Positions 28,801 to 37,362 of a stretch of DNA of 64,000 nt are shown one piece after another (the stretch's first letter is position 1; every line of letters begins with the position of its first letter). The position numbers were made by a program, and so were the translations under genes. Under the pieces are notes generated by a model that was given only the letters and a program-made list of their open reading frames with translations, was not told the DNA's origin and did no database searches. This DNA comes from Luteibacter sp. UNC138MFCol5.1 (GTDB lineage Bacteria; Pseudomonadota; Gammaproteobacteria; Xanthomonadales; Rhodanobacteraceae), in NCBI RefSeq assembly GCF_900110505.1, contig NZ_FODZ01000004.1, positions 312,143 through 376,142 on the forward strand. The letters are read 5' to 3'.

Positions 28801-31800
28801 TGCTTCGACGGATTGCCCACGATCTTCCACTGCAGTGGCGCCTTGGCGATCGTGCCCAGACCGGTGATGCTCGACGCGAACGTGTAGTTCGATAGCGACG
28901 TGCCCGATCCGATGTTGAAGTCCGATGCCTCGATGGCGGCCGTGACGGTGCGCGTACCGGCGTCCTTGCTGTCGTACGACGCACCGGCGCTCTGCACGAC
29001 GCTGCCCGAGTCGCCGCCCTGCCAGCCCTGGATCGTGACGTCGCCGGCGCGGAGGTTTGCGTTGACGGTGCCGTTGTAGGTACGCGTCGGATTGCCGGTG
29101 ATGGTCAGCGTCAGCGGCGCCGGCGTGATGTTGGCCGACAGGCCGGTCGGCTGCGCGAGACGGTAATTGCTTGCGCCGTTGCCCGAGAGCGCGAAGCCCG
29201 TGGCGGTCACGGTGAGCCCGTTGCCGACGTTCTTCGTGGCGAAACTGGCCGAAGCGCCGGATGAAAGCAGGGCCACGGCATCGCCGCCGACGACGCCCTG
29301 CAGGCCGTACGTGCCCGGGTCGAACGCGAGCAGCGCGCCGGTGGTGGCGTCGTAGACCTTGTTCAGGGCGCTGACGCCGCCGATGGTCAGGGTCTTTGGG
29401 GTGATCGACGCCGTGATATCGGACTGCGTCACCAGCTCATAGTTCGACGCCTTGTTGCCCACCAGCTGGAAGCCGGTGGCCGTGACGCCCTTGCCGTTGC
29501 CCACGTTCGCATCGGCGAACAGGCCCGCGCCGGCGCTGGCGTCGAGGGTCGCGTCGTTCACATCGGCGGCGATCACGCCGAAGATCGATGCGCGGCTCTT
29601 GTCCAGCGAGTCGTTGGCCGTGCCGTCGTAGACCTTGTCGTTGCCGATCAGGCCCGAGAGCTGGACCTTCGCCTTGTTGATCGTGCCCGCGCCGGTGGCC
29701 ACGGTCGGCAGCACGTAGTTCGAGACCTTGGTGTTGTTCGCGGCCACGAAGTTGGAAGGCACGAACGTCGCCGTGACGGTACGCGCGCCGGCATCGGCCG
29801 AATCGTACGCCACGGCATTCGGTTGGCTGAACGTGATGCTTTCACCGGCCACCAGGCCGGACATCAGGTAGTTCGATCCCGTGAGGGTCGCGGTGGTGGT
29901 GCCGTTGTACGTCTTGGTCGGGTTGTTGACGATCGCGATGCCGAGCTGCTTCGGGTCGATCACGCCGATGTTGGCGGATGCGCCGCCGCCCGAAACGCCG
30001 TATCCGTACACAGGCGTCATGCCATCGGCCGCCGTGAACGTATAGGCGCTGGCGGCGGTGGCCGTGGTGACCTGCAGGCCGCTCGCCGCGTCCTTGCTCG
30101 CGTACGTGCCGCTGCCCGTGGCGATGCGGTCGCCGTTGACGAGACCGCTGGCGTTGAAGTTGGCGCCGGTCAGCGCGGCGGCGGTGCCGCCGTCGTAGTC
30201 CTTGCGGACCGTGCCCACCGGTGCGCCGAGCGCGACGGTCGGCGCCAGCGCGTAGAGGAATCCGTTACCGCCCACCAGCGGCGCGGTGCCGGCCGGCGCG
30301 TTGTACTGGAGGAAGCCGGGCACGAGGCCGCCCGTCGTGTCGCCCACCGGCGACGAGGTATAGACGAGCCAGCGGCCGTTGGCGGCGGCGAGCGCGCCCG
30401 CACCCGCCTGGTTCGTGAAGTGGCCGGCCGCCGTCAGGGTGACGCCGGCATCGCCGCGGATCGCCGCGCCGAGCACGATGTCGCCCGTGCCGCCGCTGCC
30501 GGCCTTCAGCGTCACGCGGCCCGGACCGCCGATCGGCGCGTTCACGTTGATCGACCGGTACGCGTCGAGCGTCAGCGTCGCCGCCGCGTTGGTCCACGTG
30601 ATCGGGGCGGCGACGGTGATGTCGCCGGACCCGTTGGCGTTGATCACGCCAGCGCCCAGGGTGCCGCCGGCGGTCGTCTGTTCGGTGACGTTGGTGCCGC
30701 CGTTGAGCGTGTTCGAGATCGTGGTCGCTGCGGTCTGGTCGATCGTGAGGTCGTACGGATCGATCAGCCAGGTGCCGGCCGCGCCACGCGGGGCGGCTGC
30801 CGTGACGTGTGCCGCGCCCAGGTTCGCGAACGCGGCCGACGTCTCGATGTGGCCGCCGTTGCCGCCGTTCGGCGCGCTGGCGTCGAGCGTCCCCTCCACG
30901 TTGACGTGGCCGGCCGTCATGCCGCCGAGCAGCACGATCTGGCCGTCGCGGTTCTCGACCGTCTGCGCCCGGACCACGCCGGTGTTGTTCACCGCGCTGG
31001 CCAGCAGCGAATCGCGCGCGCCCGCCGTCATGACCACGCGGCCGCCGTCGGCCTGGACCAGCTGGCGGTTCTCGACGAGGTTGTCGAGCGTGCTGCGATC
31101 GACCTGCACGTTGACGAGCTGGCTGCCTTCGAAGTTCAGCGTCACCGCGCTGCCGCCGGCCATCGCCACGGTGCCCAGCCGGGCGGTCACCACACCCTGA
31201 TTCGAGACCTGATTGCCCAGCAGCGCCACGTAGCCACCGTCGGCGGCGTGGATCGAACCCTTGTTGATCACCGAGCCCTTGCCGTCGCCGCTGAAGGTCC
31301 GGCTGCGGGCGTCGACGGAATCGTCGCCTGTGTCGAGGGTCGACGCCACGAGGCCGCCGACATTGACCTGTGCCCGCTCGCCGAATACCACGCCGTTCGG
31401 GTTGATCAGCCAGACCTGCCCGTTGGCGTCGAGGTGGCCCTGGATGTCGGAGGCCTTGTTGCCGAGGATCCGGTTCACCGCGATCGCGTCGCGACCCGGC
31501 TGAACGAACTTCACGGTCTCGTTGGCACCGATGTCGAACGTCTGCCAGTTCAGCGACAGGCGCTGGCTGTCCTGGCGGATCGTCGTGACCGCGCCGCCCT
31601 GCTGGATGCTGCCGTTACCGCCGACGATCTGGCCGCCCGTCTGTCCCGCATGTGCGAGTCCGGGCGCGCCGAGCGCCAGCGAGATCGCCACCGCCACCGA
31701 GGCGGCGCGCGGTGCGCGCGCTCGCGCTGCCGTCGAGGGAACCGGGCGGCTGCTCCGCGCGAGTTCGCTGGCGGCAACCCACTGCGACGTCGCCGCGTTC

Positions 31801-31826
31801 CAGCAAAGGCGGTAAATGCGATTCAT
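22842..31826 (-). CDS. TpsA filamentous-haemagglutinin-type adhesin with YDG repeats
   Basis: This is a 2994-residue secreted protein. Residues 1-60 form an extended signal peptide with the ESPR start MNRIYRLCWNAATSQWVAAS and probable cleavage after AHA-60. The TPS secretion domain follows (about 61-330), with NPNGVVFG at 143-150 and VNVGGLVAST. Residues about 535-2860 are a tandem array of some 27 YDG/MBG-type repeats, each marked by a variant of KVYDGTT. The short C-terminal tail has no CdiA-type toxin domain or VENN motif, and no immunity gene is adjacent. It is therefore most likely a surface adhesin or biofilm factor rather than a contact-dependent toxin. Its transporter is encoded directly downstream. 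Confidence 0.93.
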   Translation of the reverse strand: MNRIYRLCWNAATSQWVAASELARSSRPVPSTAARARAPRAASVAVAISLALGAPGLAHAGQTGGQIVGGNGSIQQGGAVTTIRQDSQRLSLNWQTFDIGANETVKFVQPGRDAIAVNRILGNKASDIQGHLDANGQVWLINPNGVVFGERAQVNVGGLVASTLDTGDDSVDARSRTFSGDGKGSVINKGSIHAADGGYVALLGNQVSNQGVVTARLGTVAMAGGSAVTLNFEGSQLVNVQVDRSTLDNLVENRQLVQADGGRVVMTAGARDSLLASAVNNTGVVRAQTVENRDGQIVLLGGMTAGHVNVEGTLDASAPNGGNGGHIETSAAFANLGAAHVTAAAPRGAAGTWLIDPYDLTIDQTAATTISNTLNGGTNVTEQTTAGGTLGAGVINANGSGDITVAAPITWTNAAATLTLDAYRSINVNAPIGGPGRVTLKAGSGGTGDIVLGAAIRGDAGVTLTAAGHFTNQAGAGALAAANGRWLVYTSSPVGDTTGGLVPGFLQYNAPAGTAPLVGGNGFLYALAPTVALGAPVGTVRKDYDGGTAAALTGANFNASGLVNGDRIATGSGTYASKDAASGLQVTTATAASAYTFTAADGMTPVYGYGVSGGGASANIGVIDPKQLGIAIVNNPTKTYNGTTTATLTGSNYLMSGLVAGESITFSQPNAVAYDSADAGARTVTATFVPSNFVAANNTKVSNYVLPTVATGAGTINKAKVQLSGLIGNDKVYDGTANDSLDKSRASIFGVIAADVNDATLDASAGAGLFADANVGNGKGVTATGFQLVGNKASNYELVTQSDITASITPKTLTIGGVSALNKVYDATTGALLAFDPGTYGLQGVVGGDAVALLSSGASASFATKNVGNGLTVTATGFALSGNGASNYRLAQPTGLSANITPAPLTLTITGNPTRTYNGTVNANLRAGDVTIQGWQGGDSGSVVQSAGASYDSKDAGTRTVTAAIEASDFNIGSGTSLSNYTFASSITGLGTIAKAPLQWKIVGNPSKQYDGTTNATLTSANYDVYGFIVGEGASLTQTRGDYATADAGIRLVTANVGAGDFAPIAGTNLANYVLPTSITGYGYIEKADTGGVFVRIIGVPTRAYDGTTLATLLSSDYQVTGNFPSGEGFVITKTQGTYASKNVGKQPVMVTLAQGDYQPVGNTNPDNYKPLPTEAYGTGEITRAILTASIVGNPSKVYDGTTYQTLDVSNYDVSGFASGEGADIVPSKSVHYDTKNVGTNKTITADMAVTSYLARSGTDLSNYQLDFDATGTGSITAAPLHIVGVSANGKVYDTTTAATLNSAGARLIGLVGADVSNVTLTRGTTGTFDSADAGTRGVTAIGFGISGSEAGNYTLDPLTGLSATISPAALNILNVAAVSRYYNGNTAIALNTSGASLSGVFDSDAGNVVLDASSATGSVRSPNAANGLDVTTTGFGLTGSRASNYRVNAVTGLTANINKAPIVATITGNPTKPYDGSNSVTLLAGDYTLTGFVNGQGATIPQSSTSRYLGVNAGSNVGLASTLSVSDFVANSGTNLANYALPTAASGTLGTITPFIINLTSTRVYDATTNAAASLFTDGNGTVLGVNGERVSLTGTGTLVTKNVGSQRAFQDFGTLALGNYGNASAQNYTLAGGIDWVTITPATLTVSGTFADDKVYDGNRTAALHGSVLNGMLGADTVNLNGTATGTFDSKNVGTGKAVSTAMTIDGTDATNYVLRQPTDVTASITQKHVTVSATGITRVYDGTTGASATQLSVDGKVGNDAVTAGGTKTFDTKDVGTGKTISVSQIGLSGADAGNYALDNATTSTTGNITARVINLTGGRIYDQTQAAAAGTLAMSNLVGGETLVLSGAGALGGKNVGAYASSKTGALAFALGTLALGDGGNGGKASNYTLVGGTDTYNVTRAPLTVSGTVAANKIYDGNTAASLSGSVLVGGYGGDDISLGNTAIGRFSDKNVGQGKTVTTGFTLLGNDAGNYALTQPGNVRADITAKGITVVATGVNKVYDGTTASTATLGSADVDSSDQVSYTWTSNLFADKNVANGIGVLVGGIGLTGTGAGNYTLLNTQASTTANITPYVLSLQGTRVYDATALAAANVFGGSVNGVNGEVLGLSGSVALADKNVGAQKTPTDISGMSLVDIGNGLTGNYSLQGGTHWVTITPRNITGSITAGDKVYDGNTTTIAYGVLSGVLANDDVGYAWTLGNFDTKNAGNGKTVTVSGHVDGADAANYIVTSNATTLANVTPKAITGTILADDRVYDRTTSATTHGALSGVIGADDVRYTSTSGQFLDKNAGYGKTVVVTGVVGGADKDNYLVTSNATTLASIATKAITVANTSTNKIYDTTNAATTSLSQTGVIAGDDVVLGATGSTFADANASTGKTVTTTGIALGGADAANYTANTTATTLADITPYVLDLQGTRVYDGSNVIAASVLGGSIAGIGGQVLGLTGTMQVADKNVGTRKPATDVSGMNLVDQGGALASNYTFVGGDHWATITPKAIVVDATGSNKVYDGNTLAQASLGSAGIVGNDQVTFTGSQANYSDRNAGIGKTIVVQGITGAGGDVGNYTWNTTAQTLGDITPKAIVGSIVADGKTYDGTTATTTHGTLAGVVAGDDVSIGTQGVFVDRNAGTGKTVNVGGTLGGGDADNYTLSTNATTLADIGRVVISLDGTRVYDGTAAAAAAMFGHDGLVAGIAGETLRLSGTGALASRNVATRETVAGLGTLALNDNGAALADNYTLLGGTHVATVTPLLVRAGVSADDKVYDGNTSATTHGALSGVLAGDDVRLTTSGRFLDKNAGQGKTVAVDGRIDGVDAGNYRLDVAATTLASITKRAVTISATGTNKFFDGNANDVAPLSVSGVLSGDVVTFAASSTLFSDSAIGLGKTVTASGIQASGADAQNYAYNTVAVTSADILQNPSQGASSTAVAQMDAVLAPESIATPYGVAQNLSVGQYSGNHKKTRKAVEKNVSRDDFTSGLSLRLVDGGVRAPADAMQ
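23230..30230 (-). repeat. Coding repeat array: about 27 YDG-type modules in TpsA
   Basis: I count 27 variants of the K-V/I-Y-D-G-T/N motif, from RKDYDGGT (near 30200) to TNKFFDGNAND (near 23295). They are spaced on average about 88 codons apart. The modules divide into a shorter kind with an NYxxxG-type pattern (first half) and a longer kind with GTRVYD openings every few modules (second half). Copies are diverged, not identical. Confidence 0.85.
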
Positions 31827-32049
31827 GAAGACCCCTGTTTCTTCAGGACGAGCGAAAGCGCGCGGACGATGTCCACGAAGCGGAAAACGGTGATGTCCGG
31901 CGAAGGCCGGTCGGGAGCGCGCGAGGACTGCCCAGCCATCCCCCTGTGGATGGCCGGCGATGATCGCCGAAAAATGAGACTGGCGTCACAACGGCGCGGG
32001 CGATTCTATGCCCTGGACGAGACTAAGAGAAGTCCGCAGTTGTGAAGAC

Positions 32050-32077
32050 GACGGCCCCACCGTGGTTCGGGGCCGTC
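32050..32077 (-). terminator. Hairpin between LOV kinase and TpsA genes
   Basis: Perfect nine-base arms GACGGCCCC and GGGGCCGTC flank a ten-base loop, 24 bases past the kinase stop codon. No T tract is present. It separates the kinase transcript from the adhesin gene. Confidence 0.55.
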
Positions 32078-32100
32078 GCCGATGCCTGTGTCGCGGCCGG

Positions 32101-33726
32101 TCAGCTGACCCCGGTGGGTCCGTCGAGCACGAACCGGATCTTCCGCAGCAGGTCGAGCCGGGAATAAGGCTTGTTGAGCACGTCGAAGGCGATGCCGCCC
32201 GCGTCCGTCCGCTGCACGGACTGCGACGCGTACCCCGTGGTCAACAGGACCTTGAGGCCGGGGTTGATCGACCGTGCCCGCCGGGCGAGCGCGACGCCGT
32301 TGAGGCTCCCCGGCATCACGATGTCGGTGAACAGGATATCGAAGGCCGGCCCCTGCTCGATCCGGTGCAAGGCCTCCTGGGGATCGGTGAACGCCACGAC
32401 ATCGTAGCCGTGGGATTCGAGGATGCTCTGGGCCAGTGTGGCTAGATCCGGGCGGTCGTCGACCACGAGCACGCGCTCGTGCCCCGACCGGTCCGCGGCG
32501 CGATCGATGCGCCGGACCGGCTCAGGCCCCCGACCGTCCTCCTGCTCGATGGCGACCGGGAAATACATGGTCAGGGTCGTGCCCTCCCCCACCGCCGAGT
32601 CGATGGCGACGGCACCGCCCGACTGCTTCGCGAACCCGTAGACCATCGAGAGGCCGAGGCCGGTGCCCTTGCCTTCTTCCTTCGTGGTGAAGAACGGGTC
32701 CATCACCCGCGTGACGACGTCGGGCGCCATGCCGCTGCCGTTGTCGATGACGTCGATCGCGACGAACGACCCGCCACGCGTGGCCAGCTCGCCCTGATCG
32801 TTGATTTCCAGCGGCGTGGCATTGCGCGAGCGGATCAGGAGCCGCTTGTCGGGGCGGCCGTCCATCGCGTCGCGGGCGTTGATGGCGACGTTGAGGAGCG
32901 CCACCTCCGCCTGGGTCGGATCGAGGCGCGCGTTCCGCGTGTCGGCGGCGAGATCGAGCTCGAGGACGATGTCGTCGCCGAGCGAACGGGCGAGCATGTC
33001 CTGCATGTCCGCGACGATCTGGTTCGGGTTGACGACCCTGCCCTGCAAGGTCTGTTTGCGCGAGAAGGCCAGCAGTTGGGACGTGAGGGTCGAGGCCCGC
33101 TGGATGCCCGCCCGGGCACCGCCGATGAAGCGCAGCAGCTTGTCCCTGTCGATCTCCGGATGCGTCAGCCCCACCTCCACCGACTCCACGTAACCGATCA
33201 TCAGCTGCAGGAGGTTGTTGAAGTCGTGCGCGATGCCGCCGGTCAGCTGGCCGAGGGCCTCCATCTTCTGCGCCTGGCGCAGCGCGTCCTCGGCATCACG
33301 CCGACGGCTCACGTCCAGCTGCGAGGCGAAGAAGTACACGACCTCGCCGTTCGCGTCGTAGACGGGCGAGATGAACAGCGCGTTCCAGAACGTCGAGCCG
33401 TCCTTCCGGTAATTGAGGATCTCGGTCGCGATTTCCTGGTTGGCCGCGACCGCGTCGCGGATGGCCGAGATCGTCACGCGATCGGTGCCCGGCCCCTGGA
33501 GGAGCCGGCAATTCCTTCCCAGCAACTCTTCGGTCGTGTAGCCGGTCATCCGCAGGAAGGCCGGGTTGGCGAAGATGATGGGGTTGTCTGGCGTCCGCGG
33601 GTCCGTGACGATCATCGGCATCCGCGTGGTGGACACCGCGGCGAAGAAGATATCGCTTCCGGGGTGGTCGACCCCTTCGTAGACGACCCGGGTTTTCTGC
33701 CGGCCGTGGTTGGTGTGTTCAGTCAT
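32101..33726 (-). CDS. LOV-domain hybrid sensor histidine kinase
   Basis: The start is ATG 33726 ([18 protein letters not shown]); the open frame upstream is not protein-like. The 541-residue protein has an N-terminal LOV domain (about residues 25-140). This carries the flavin-adduct signature GRNCRLLQG with Cys73, followed by [13 protein letters not shown] and SQLDVS. Next is a HisKA/HATPase kinase core with His167 in [11 protein letters not shown], an N-box (INARDAMDG) and G-boxes ([13 protein letters not shown]). A C-terminal receiver domain has its acceptor Asp in [11 protein letters not shown]. Hybrid LOV kinases of this order are known in Xanthomonas and respond to blue light. It is cytoplasmic and lies 50 bases downstream of an EAL gene. 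Confidence 0.92.
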   Translation of the reverse strand: MTEHTNHGRQKTRVVYEGVDHPGSDIFFAAVSTTRMPMIVTDPRTPDNPIIFANPAFLRMTGYTTEELLGRNCRLLQGPGTDRVTISAIRDAVAANQEIATEILNYRKDGSTFWNALFISPVYDANGEVVYFFASQLDVSRRRDAEDALRQAQKMEALGQLTGGIAHDFNNLLQLMIGYVESVEVGLTHPEIDRDKLLRFIGGARAGIQRASTLTSQLLAFSRKQTLQGRVVNPNQIVADMQDMLARSLGDDIVLELDLAADTRNARLDPTQAEVALLNVAINARDAMDGRPDKRLLIRSRNATPLEINDQGELATRGGSFVAIDVIDNGSGMAPDVVTRVMDPFFTTKEEGKGTGLGLSMVYGFAKQSGGAVAIDSAVGEGTTLTMYFPVAIEQEDGRGPEPVRRIDRAADRSGHERVLVVDDRPDLATLAQSILESHGYDVVAFTDPQEALHRIEQGPAFDILFTDIVMPGSLNGVALARRARSINPGLKVLLTTGYASQSVQRTDAGGIAFDVLNKPYSRLDLLRKIRFVLDGPTGVS

Positions 33727-33776
33727 CGTCGATCCTATGCTTCGCCCGACATTTTCGCGCGCCCGTGCCGCATGGG

Positions 33777-34538
33777 CTACCCGTGCGAATGCCCGGCCTC
33801 CGGCCAGTGGATGTCGGGCAATCCGCCCGTGAGCGGTCTTGCGAAGAAAAAGCCCTGCTGCAGGCGGATTCCCAGGTCGAGCAGCGCCCTGCATTCGCCC
33901 TCGGTCTCCACGCCCTCCGCGATCACCTGCACACCGAGCTCGCCGCACAGGGCGGCCATGTGGCGCACGATCATCTGCCGGGGGCGGCTGCCGTCGATAC
34001 GGCGGACGAGGCCGATGTCGAGCTTGACGAGATCGGGCTGGAAATCGGCCAGCAGGTTCATCCCCGCGAAGCCGGCGCCGAAATCGTCGATCGCCGTGAG
34101 GAAGCCATGCGCCTTATAGGCTGCGAGGACGCGGACGAGGTGGTCGTGGTCGACGACCTCCTCGTGCTCGGTCACTTCGAAGATCACGCGCTCCAGCGGC
34201 CAATCCGCTTCCCGGGCGGCGGCGAACGTCGCCTGCAGGCAGTGCTCGGGGTTGTACACCGCGTTGGGCATGAAATTGATCGAGAGCAACGCCGGCGGGC
34301 CAACCCGGGCCGCCGTGCGGATCGCGACCATGCGACAGGCCTGGTCGAACGCGTAACGGTTGTCCTGCCCGACATGTTCGATCACCTGGGCCGCGGTTTC
34401 GCCGCTTAGCCCGCGGACCAGCGCCTCGTGAGCGAACACGGCATGTGCCGGGACGTCGACGATCGGGTGGAAGGCCATGGTGATGCCGCGCGCGACCTCG
34501 TCGGCGTTTCCGCAACCCTTGCAGCCGAGGCCAGTCAT
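33777..34538 (-). CDS. EAL-domain cyclic-di-GMP phosphodiesterase
   Basis: The 253-residue protein is a free-standing EAL domain with a short CKGCG cysteine motif at the N-terminus. Catalytic landmarks are present: Glu38 in HEALVRG, Asn in LSINFMPN, Glu in IFEVTEHE, the metal Asp pair in TAIDDFGAGFAG, Lys in LVKLDIGL, and Glu in VIAEGVETEGE. It should hydrolyse c-di-GMP in the cytoplasm. It is transcribed just ahead of the LOV kinase, suggesting light-linked control of c-di-GMP. The link is inferred from position only. Confidence 0.88.
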   Translation of the reverse strand: MTGLGCKGCGNADEVARGITMAFHPIVDVPAHAVFAHEALVRGLSGETAAQVIEHVGQDNRYAFDQACRMVAIRTAARVGPPALLSINFMPNAVYNPEHCLQATFAAAREADWPLERVIFEVTEHEEVVDHDHLVRVLAAYKAHGFLTAIDDFGAGFAGMNLLADFQPDLVKLDIGLVRRIDGSRPRQMIVRHMAALCGELGVQVIAEGVETEGECRALLDLGIRLQQGFFFARPLTGGLPDIHWPEAGHSHG

Positions 34539-34575
34539 CCGCCGTGCGCCCGGCGGCCGATCGGCGCCGCGCGCA

Positions 34576-34848
34576 TCAAGGCATGCCGCCGTTCAGCGCC
34601 ATCTCGCCGGAAGGAGTGGGTTGGTAGGCGAGAACGCCTGCCGGCACGGACGCGGCCAGCGACTCGACCGTGCCCTTGGCGGCGTCGAGCGCGCACGCCA
34701 TCGCTTCGGAATAGGCGGAGAAGCGCCGGGCCAGGCGGCGCTTACGAAGAACGTTCCCGTCCGGATCGACGATCAGATACGTCGCGACATAACCGCGACC
34801 TGGGACGGACTGGACATCGACGTCGATATTGAAAGGGCTGGAATTCAC
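34576..34848 (-). CDS. Small hypothetical protein
   Basis: A 90-residue frame is read from GTG 34848 (NSSPFNIDVDVQSVPGRG). Its middle part, YVATYLIVDPDGNVLRKRRL, looks like a compact beta-sheet protein, followed by a helical YSEAMACALDAAKGTVESL. No signal peptide or known motif was recognised. It lies 37 bases upstream of the EAL gene on the same strand and may share its transcript. The frame is open for 39 codons further upstream, but that part is not protein-like. Confidence 0.5.
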   Translation of the reverse strand: MNSSPFNIDVDVQSVPGRGYVATYLIVDPDGNVLRKRRLARRFSAYSEAMACALDAAKGTVESLAASVPAGVLAYQPTPSGEMALNGGMP

Positions 34849-34991
34849 GCAGGTTACCGAACAGGGGTCCGGCGATATCGTGATGGATAAAATGTGAGGC
34901 CACGGTGCAGACGCCGGGACAATCCGAGCGGCCTGCGGCCGCGGCAGGGGCCGGCCGGGTACCATGCCGGCATCCTCCCAGGGAAGCTCGA

Positions 34992-36209
34992 ATGACCTCG
35001 CATCGTGTACTGCGCCACTCCGCCCTCGTCCTCGGCCTGGCCACGTGCCTGATGGCTTCGGCCCGTGACGGCGGGCCAGCCGTCCCGCCGGTCGACGCCG
35101 TGCCGGCGAACGGCCTCGCCCGGACTCCCCCCATGGGCTGGAACAGCTGGAACCATTTCGCCGGGCGCATCACCGCGGAAGACGTTCGCGGCATGGCCGA
35201 CGCCATGGTGGCCAATGGCATGCGCGATGCGGGCTACGTGTACGTGAACATCGACGACACGTGGGAAGGTGTCCGCGACGCCTCCGGAGCCATACGCCCG
35301 AACGACAAGTTCGGCGACATGAAGGCGCTGGCGGATTACGTGCATGCCCGGGGACTGAAGCTGGGCATCTACTCGTCGCCGGGTGCGAAGACGTGCGCCG
35401 GATTCGAAGGCAGCTTCGGCCACGAGGAACAGGACGCACGCACCTATGCGGCCTGGGGCGTGGATTTCCTCAAATACGATTACTGCGGCGCCCGTGACCA
35501 GTATCCGGTCACCCTGGAGAACCAGCAGGCCCTGTTCCGCCGCATGGGCCAGGCGCTGCGCAGGACGGGCCGGCCGATCGTCTACAGCCTCTCGCAGTCC
35601 GGTCAGTTCGACATCTGGAAATGGGGTCCGCGGACGGGCGCCAACCTCTGGCGCACCACGCCCGACATCAGCGACGACTGGTCATCGATGTCCGAACGCG
35701 GTTTCCGCCAGCTCGATCTGGCCGCATGGTCGGGCCCCGGCCACTGGAACGACCCGGACATGCTGGAGATCGGCAACGGCGGCATGACGATGGACGAATA
35801 CCGCACCCAGATGAGCCTGTGGTCGCTGCTCCCCGCCCCGCTCCTCGCCGGCAACGACCTACGTGGCATGGACGCCGAAACCAAGGCCATCCTGCTCAAC
35901 CGAGAAGTGATCGCCATCGATCAGGATCCCGCCGCCCTGCCCGCGCGTCGGCTGGAGACGCAAGGCGATGTGGAGGTGCTCGTCCGGGACATGAGCGACG
36001 GCTCGCGGGTGGTGGGCTTCTTCAACCGGGGCGAGGCGCCCGCGCGGGTCACCTTCCCGTGGAGTCGCCTTGGACAGCGGTTCGCGAAGCCGAGGAATGT
36101 GCGCGACCTCTGGAACCATCGCTCGCTCCCGACAAACGAGGGCTACGACGAAGCCCTGCCGCGGCACGGTTCCGTCCTGCTTCGCGTCGGCGCCGCTTCG
36201 GGAACCTGA
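34992..36209 (+). CDS. Alpha-galactosidase, GH27 family, secreted
   Basis: The start is ATG 34992, behind a GGGAAG ribosome-binding site. The 405-residue enzyme has a signal peptide (ALVLGLATCLMASA) and the GH27 barrel. Landmarks are the opening PPMGWNSWNHF, substrate-binding NIDDTWEG, the nucleophile Asp in FLKYDYCG, and the acid/base Asp in PDISDDWSSM. The C-terminal beta domain ends near residue 400. It cleaves terminal alpha-galactose from oligosaccharides such as melibiose or raffinose, probably in the periplasm. It stands alone, with no sugar transporter adjacent. Confidence 0.92.
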   Translation: MTSHRVLRHSALVLGLATCLMASARDGGPAVPPVDAVPANGLARTPPMGWNSWNHFAGRITAEDVRGMADAMVANGMRDAGYVYVNIDDTWEGVRDASGAIRPNDKFGDMKALADYVHARGLKLGIYSSPGAKTCAGFEGSFGHEEQDARTYAAWGVDFLKYDYCGARDQYPVTLENQQALFRRMGQALRRTGRPIVYSLSQSGQFDIWKWGPRTGANLWRTTPDISDDWSSMSERGFRQLDLAAWSGPGHWNDPDMLEIGNGGMTMDEYRTQMSLWSLLPAPLLAGNDLRGMDAETKAILLNREVIAIDQDPAALPARRLETQGDVEVLVRDMSDGSRVVGFFNRGEAPARVTFPWSRLGQRFAKPRNVRDLWNHRSLPTNEGYDEALPRHGSVLLRVGAASGT

Positions 36210-36327
36210 GACTCACGCCATCTGTTCGGCGATCGGGCGCGTACGGTCGGACCCGGCCGTAACGCCATCATCGTGGACAGCCGCATAATGTCGCGATGAC
36301 GGTGCCGGACGGCCCGACGCATAGACG

Positions 36328-37362
36328 ATGCAAGACCGAATGACCCGCCGCATGGGAACACATCAGGACGCCCTCTCCGCGACGGTGCCTATTTCCATTG
36401 TCAACGGCTTCCTGTCGGGGGCCGATCGCGCCGCCGTGTCGCGTCTCGCCGAGCGATCCGGCATTCCGCCGGGACTGCTTCGCAAACCCGGCGCGCGCGT
36501 CACGCAGGAGCAGTTCTCGCAGCTGTACCGTCTGCTGGCCGCCGAATTCGACGACGAGATGCCGGGTATCTTCAGTCGGCCGCTGCGTGGCGGGTCGCTG
36601 AAGTTCCTTTGCCTGAGCCTGCTCGATGCGCCGCGCCTCGAGGTGGCCCTGCACCGCTACTGCCAGTTCTTCCATCTGATCCTCGACGACTTCCAGCTCA
36701 CGCTGCACAGCGAGGACGGCGTCGGGGCGCTGGAGCTGACGACCCCGGCGGAGGGTCCGGGCGTCACGCCGCTGGGCAAGATGCTCATGCTCAAGCTCGC
36801 CCACGGCGTCGCCTCGTGGCTGGTGCGGCAGAACATCCCGCTCGACGACGCGCTGTTCGACTTCCCCGCCCCGTCGCTGGCCAGCGATTATCTGTACCTG
36901 TTTCCGGGTCCGGTGCATTTCAGGCAGCGCTCCACGCGCATCGCGTTTCCCGCGAGCTTCCTCGATCTGCCGGTGCGGCAGCGCAAGGCGGACCTGCGCC
37001 GTTTCCTCGATCGCGCACCCGAAGACTGGATCTTCGTCTCGCTGGCCACGCAGATGACCTGCCACCGGGTGCGGCAGCGCATCGTCGCGCTGCTGCCGGA
37101 CATGCCGACCACCGGCGACGTCGCGGAAAGCCTGTTCTGTTCGGAGCGCACGCTGTGCCGCAAGCTCGCCGTCGAAGGCACCACCTTCCAGGCGATCAAG
37201 GACGAAGTGCGTCGCGATATCGCCATCCGGACGCTGACGCATACGAACGCCTCCATCGCGGAAGTCGCGGGCGCCGTGGGTTTCGACAACCCGACCGCGT
37301 TCCACCGCGCGTTCCGCCGCTGGACGGGCAGCACCCCGGGCGCGTACCGCAGCCCGGACTGA
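36328..37362 (+). CDS. AraC-family transcriptional regulator (OruR-like)
   Basis: The 344-residue protein has an N-terminal Arabinose_bd-type domain of the OruR/ArgR subgroup (about residues 40-220, with GSLKFLCLSLLDAPRLEVAL) and a C-terminal AraC helix-turn-helix pair. The latter includes DVAESLFCSERTLCRKLAVEG and IAEVAGAVGFDNPTAFHRAF. It is on the same strand, 115 bases upstream of the acyl-CoA dehydrogenase gene, and is a likely activator of it. The start is uncertain because three methionines occur within 10 codons. Confidence 0.88.
   Translation: MQDRMTRRMGTHQDALSATVPISIVNGFLSGADRAAVSRLAERSGIPPGLLRKPGARVTQEQFSQLYRLLAAEFDDEMPGIFSRPLRGGSLKFLCLSLLDAPRLEVALHRYCQFFHLILDDFQLTLHSEDGVGALELTTPAEGPGVTPLGKMLMLKLAHGVASWLVRQNIPLDDALFDFPAPSLASDYLYLFPGPVHFRQRSTRIAFPASFLDLPVRQRKADLRRFLDRAPEDWIFVSLATQMTCHRVRQRIVALLPDMPTTGDVAESLFCSERTLCRKLAVEGTTFQAIKDEVRRDIAIRTLTHTNASIAEVAGAVGFDNPTAFHRAFRRWTGSTPGAYRSPD

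Noticed and set aside
25026-28895. A 1289-codon open frame on the plus strand opposite the adhesin gene
   Set aside because: It is low-complexity (Arg/Val/Gly/Asp/Ala-rich), has no domain, and mirrors the repeats of the real gene on the other strand. The high GC and repeated codons of the adhesin explain the lack of stops.
22842-31826. Contact-dependent inhibition toxin (CdiA) reading of the adhesin
   Set aside because: There is no VENN motif or C-terminal toxin domain, and no small immunity gene between it and the transporter gene.
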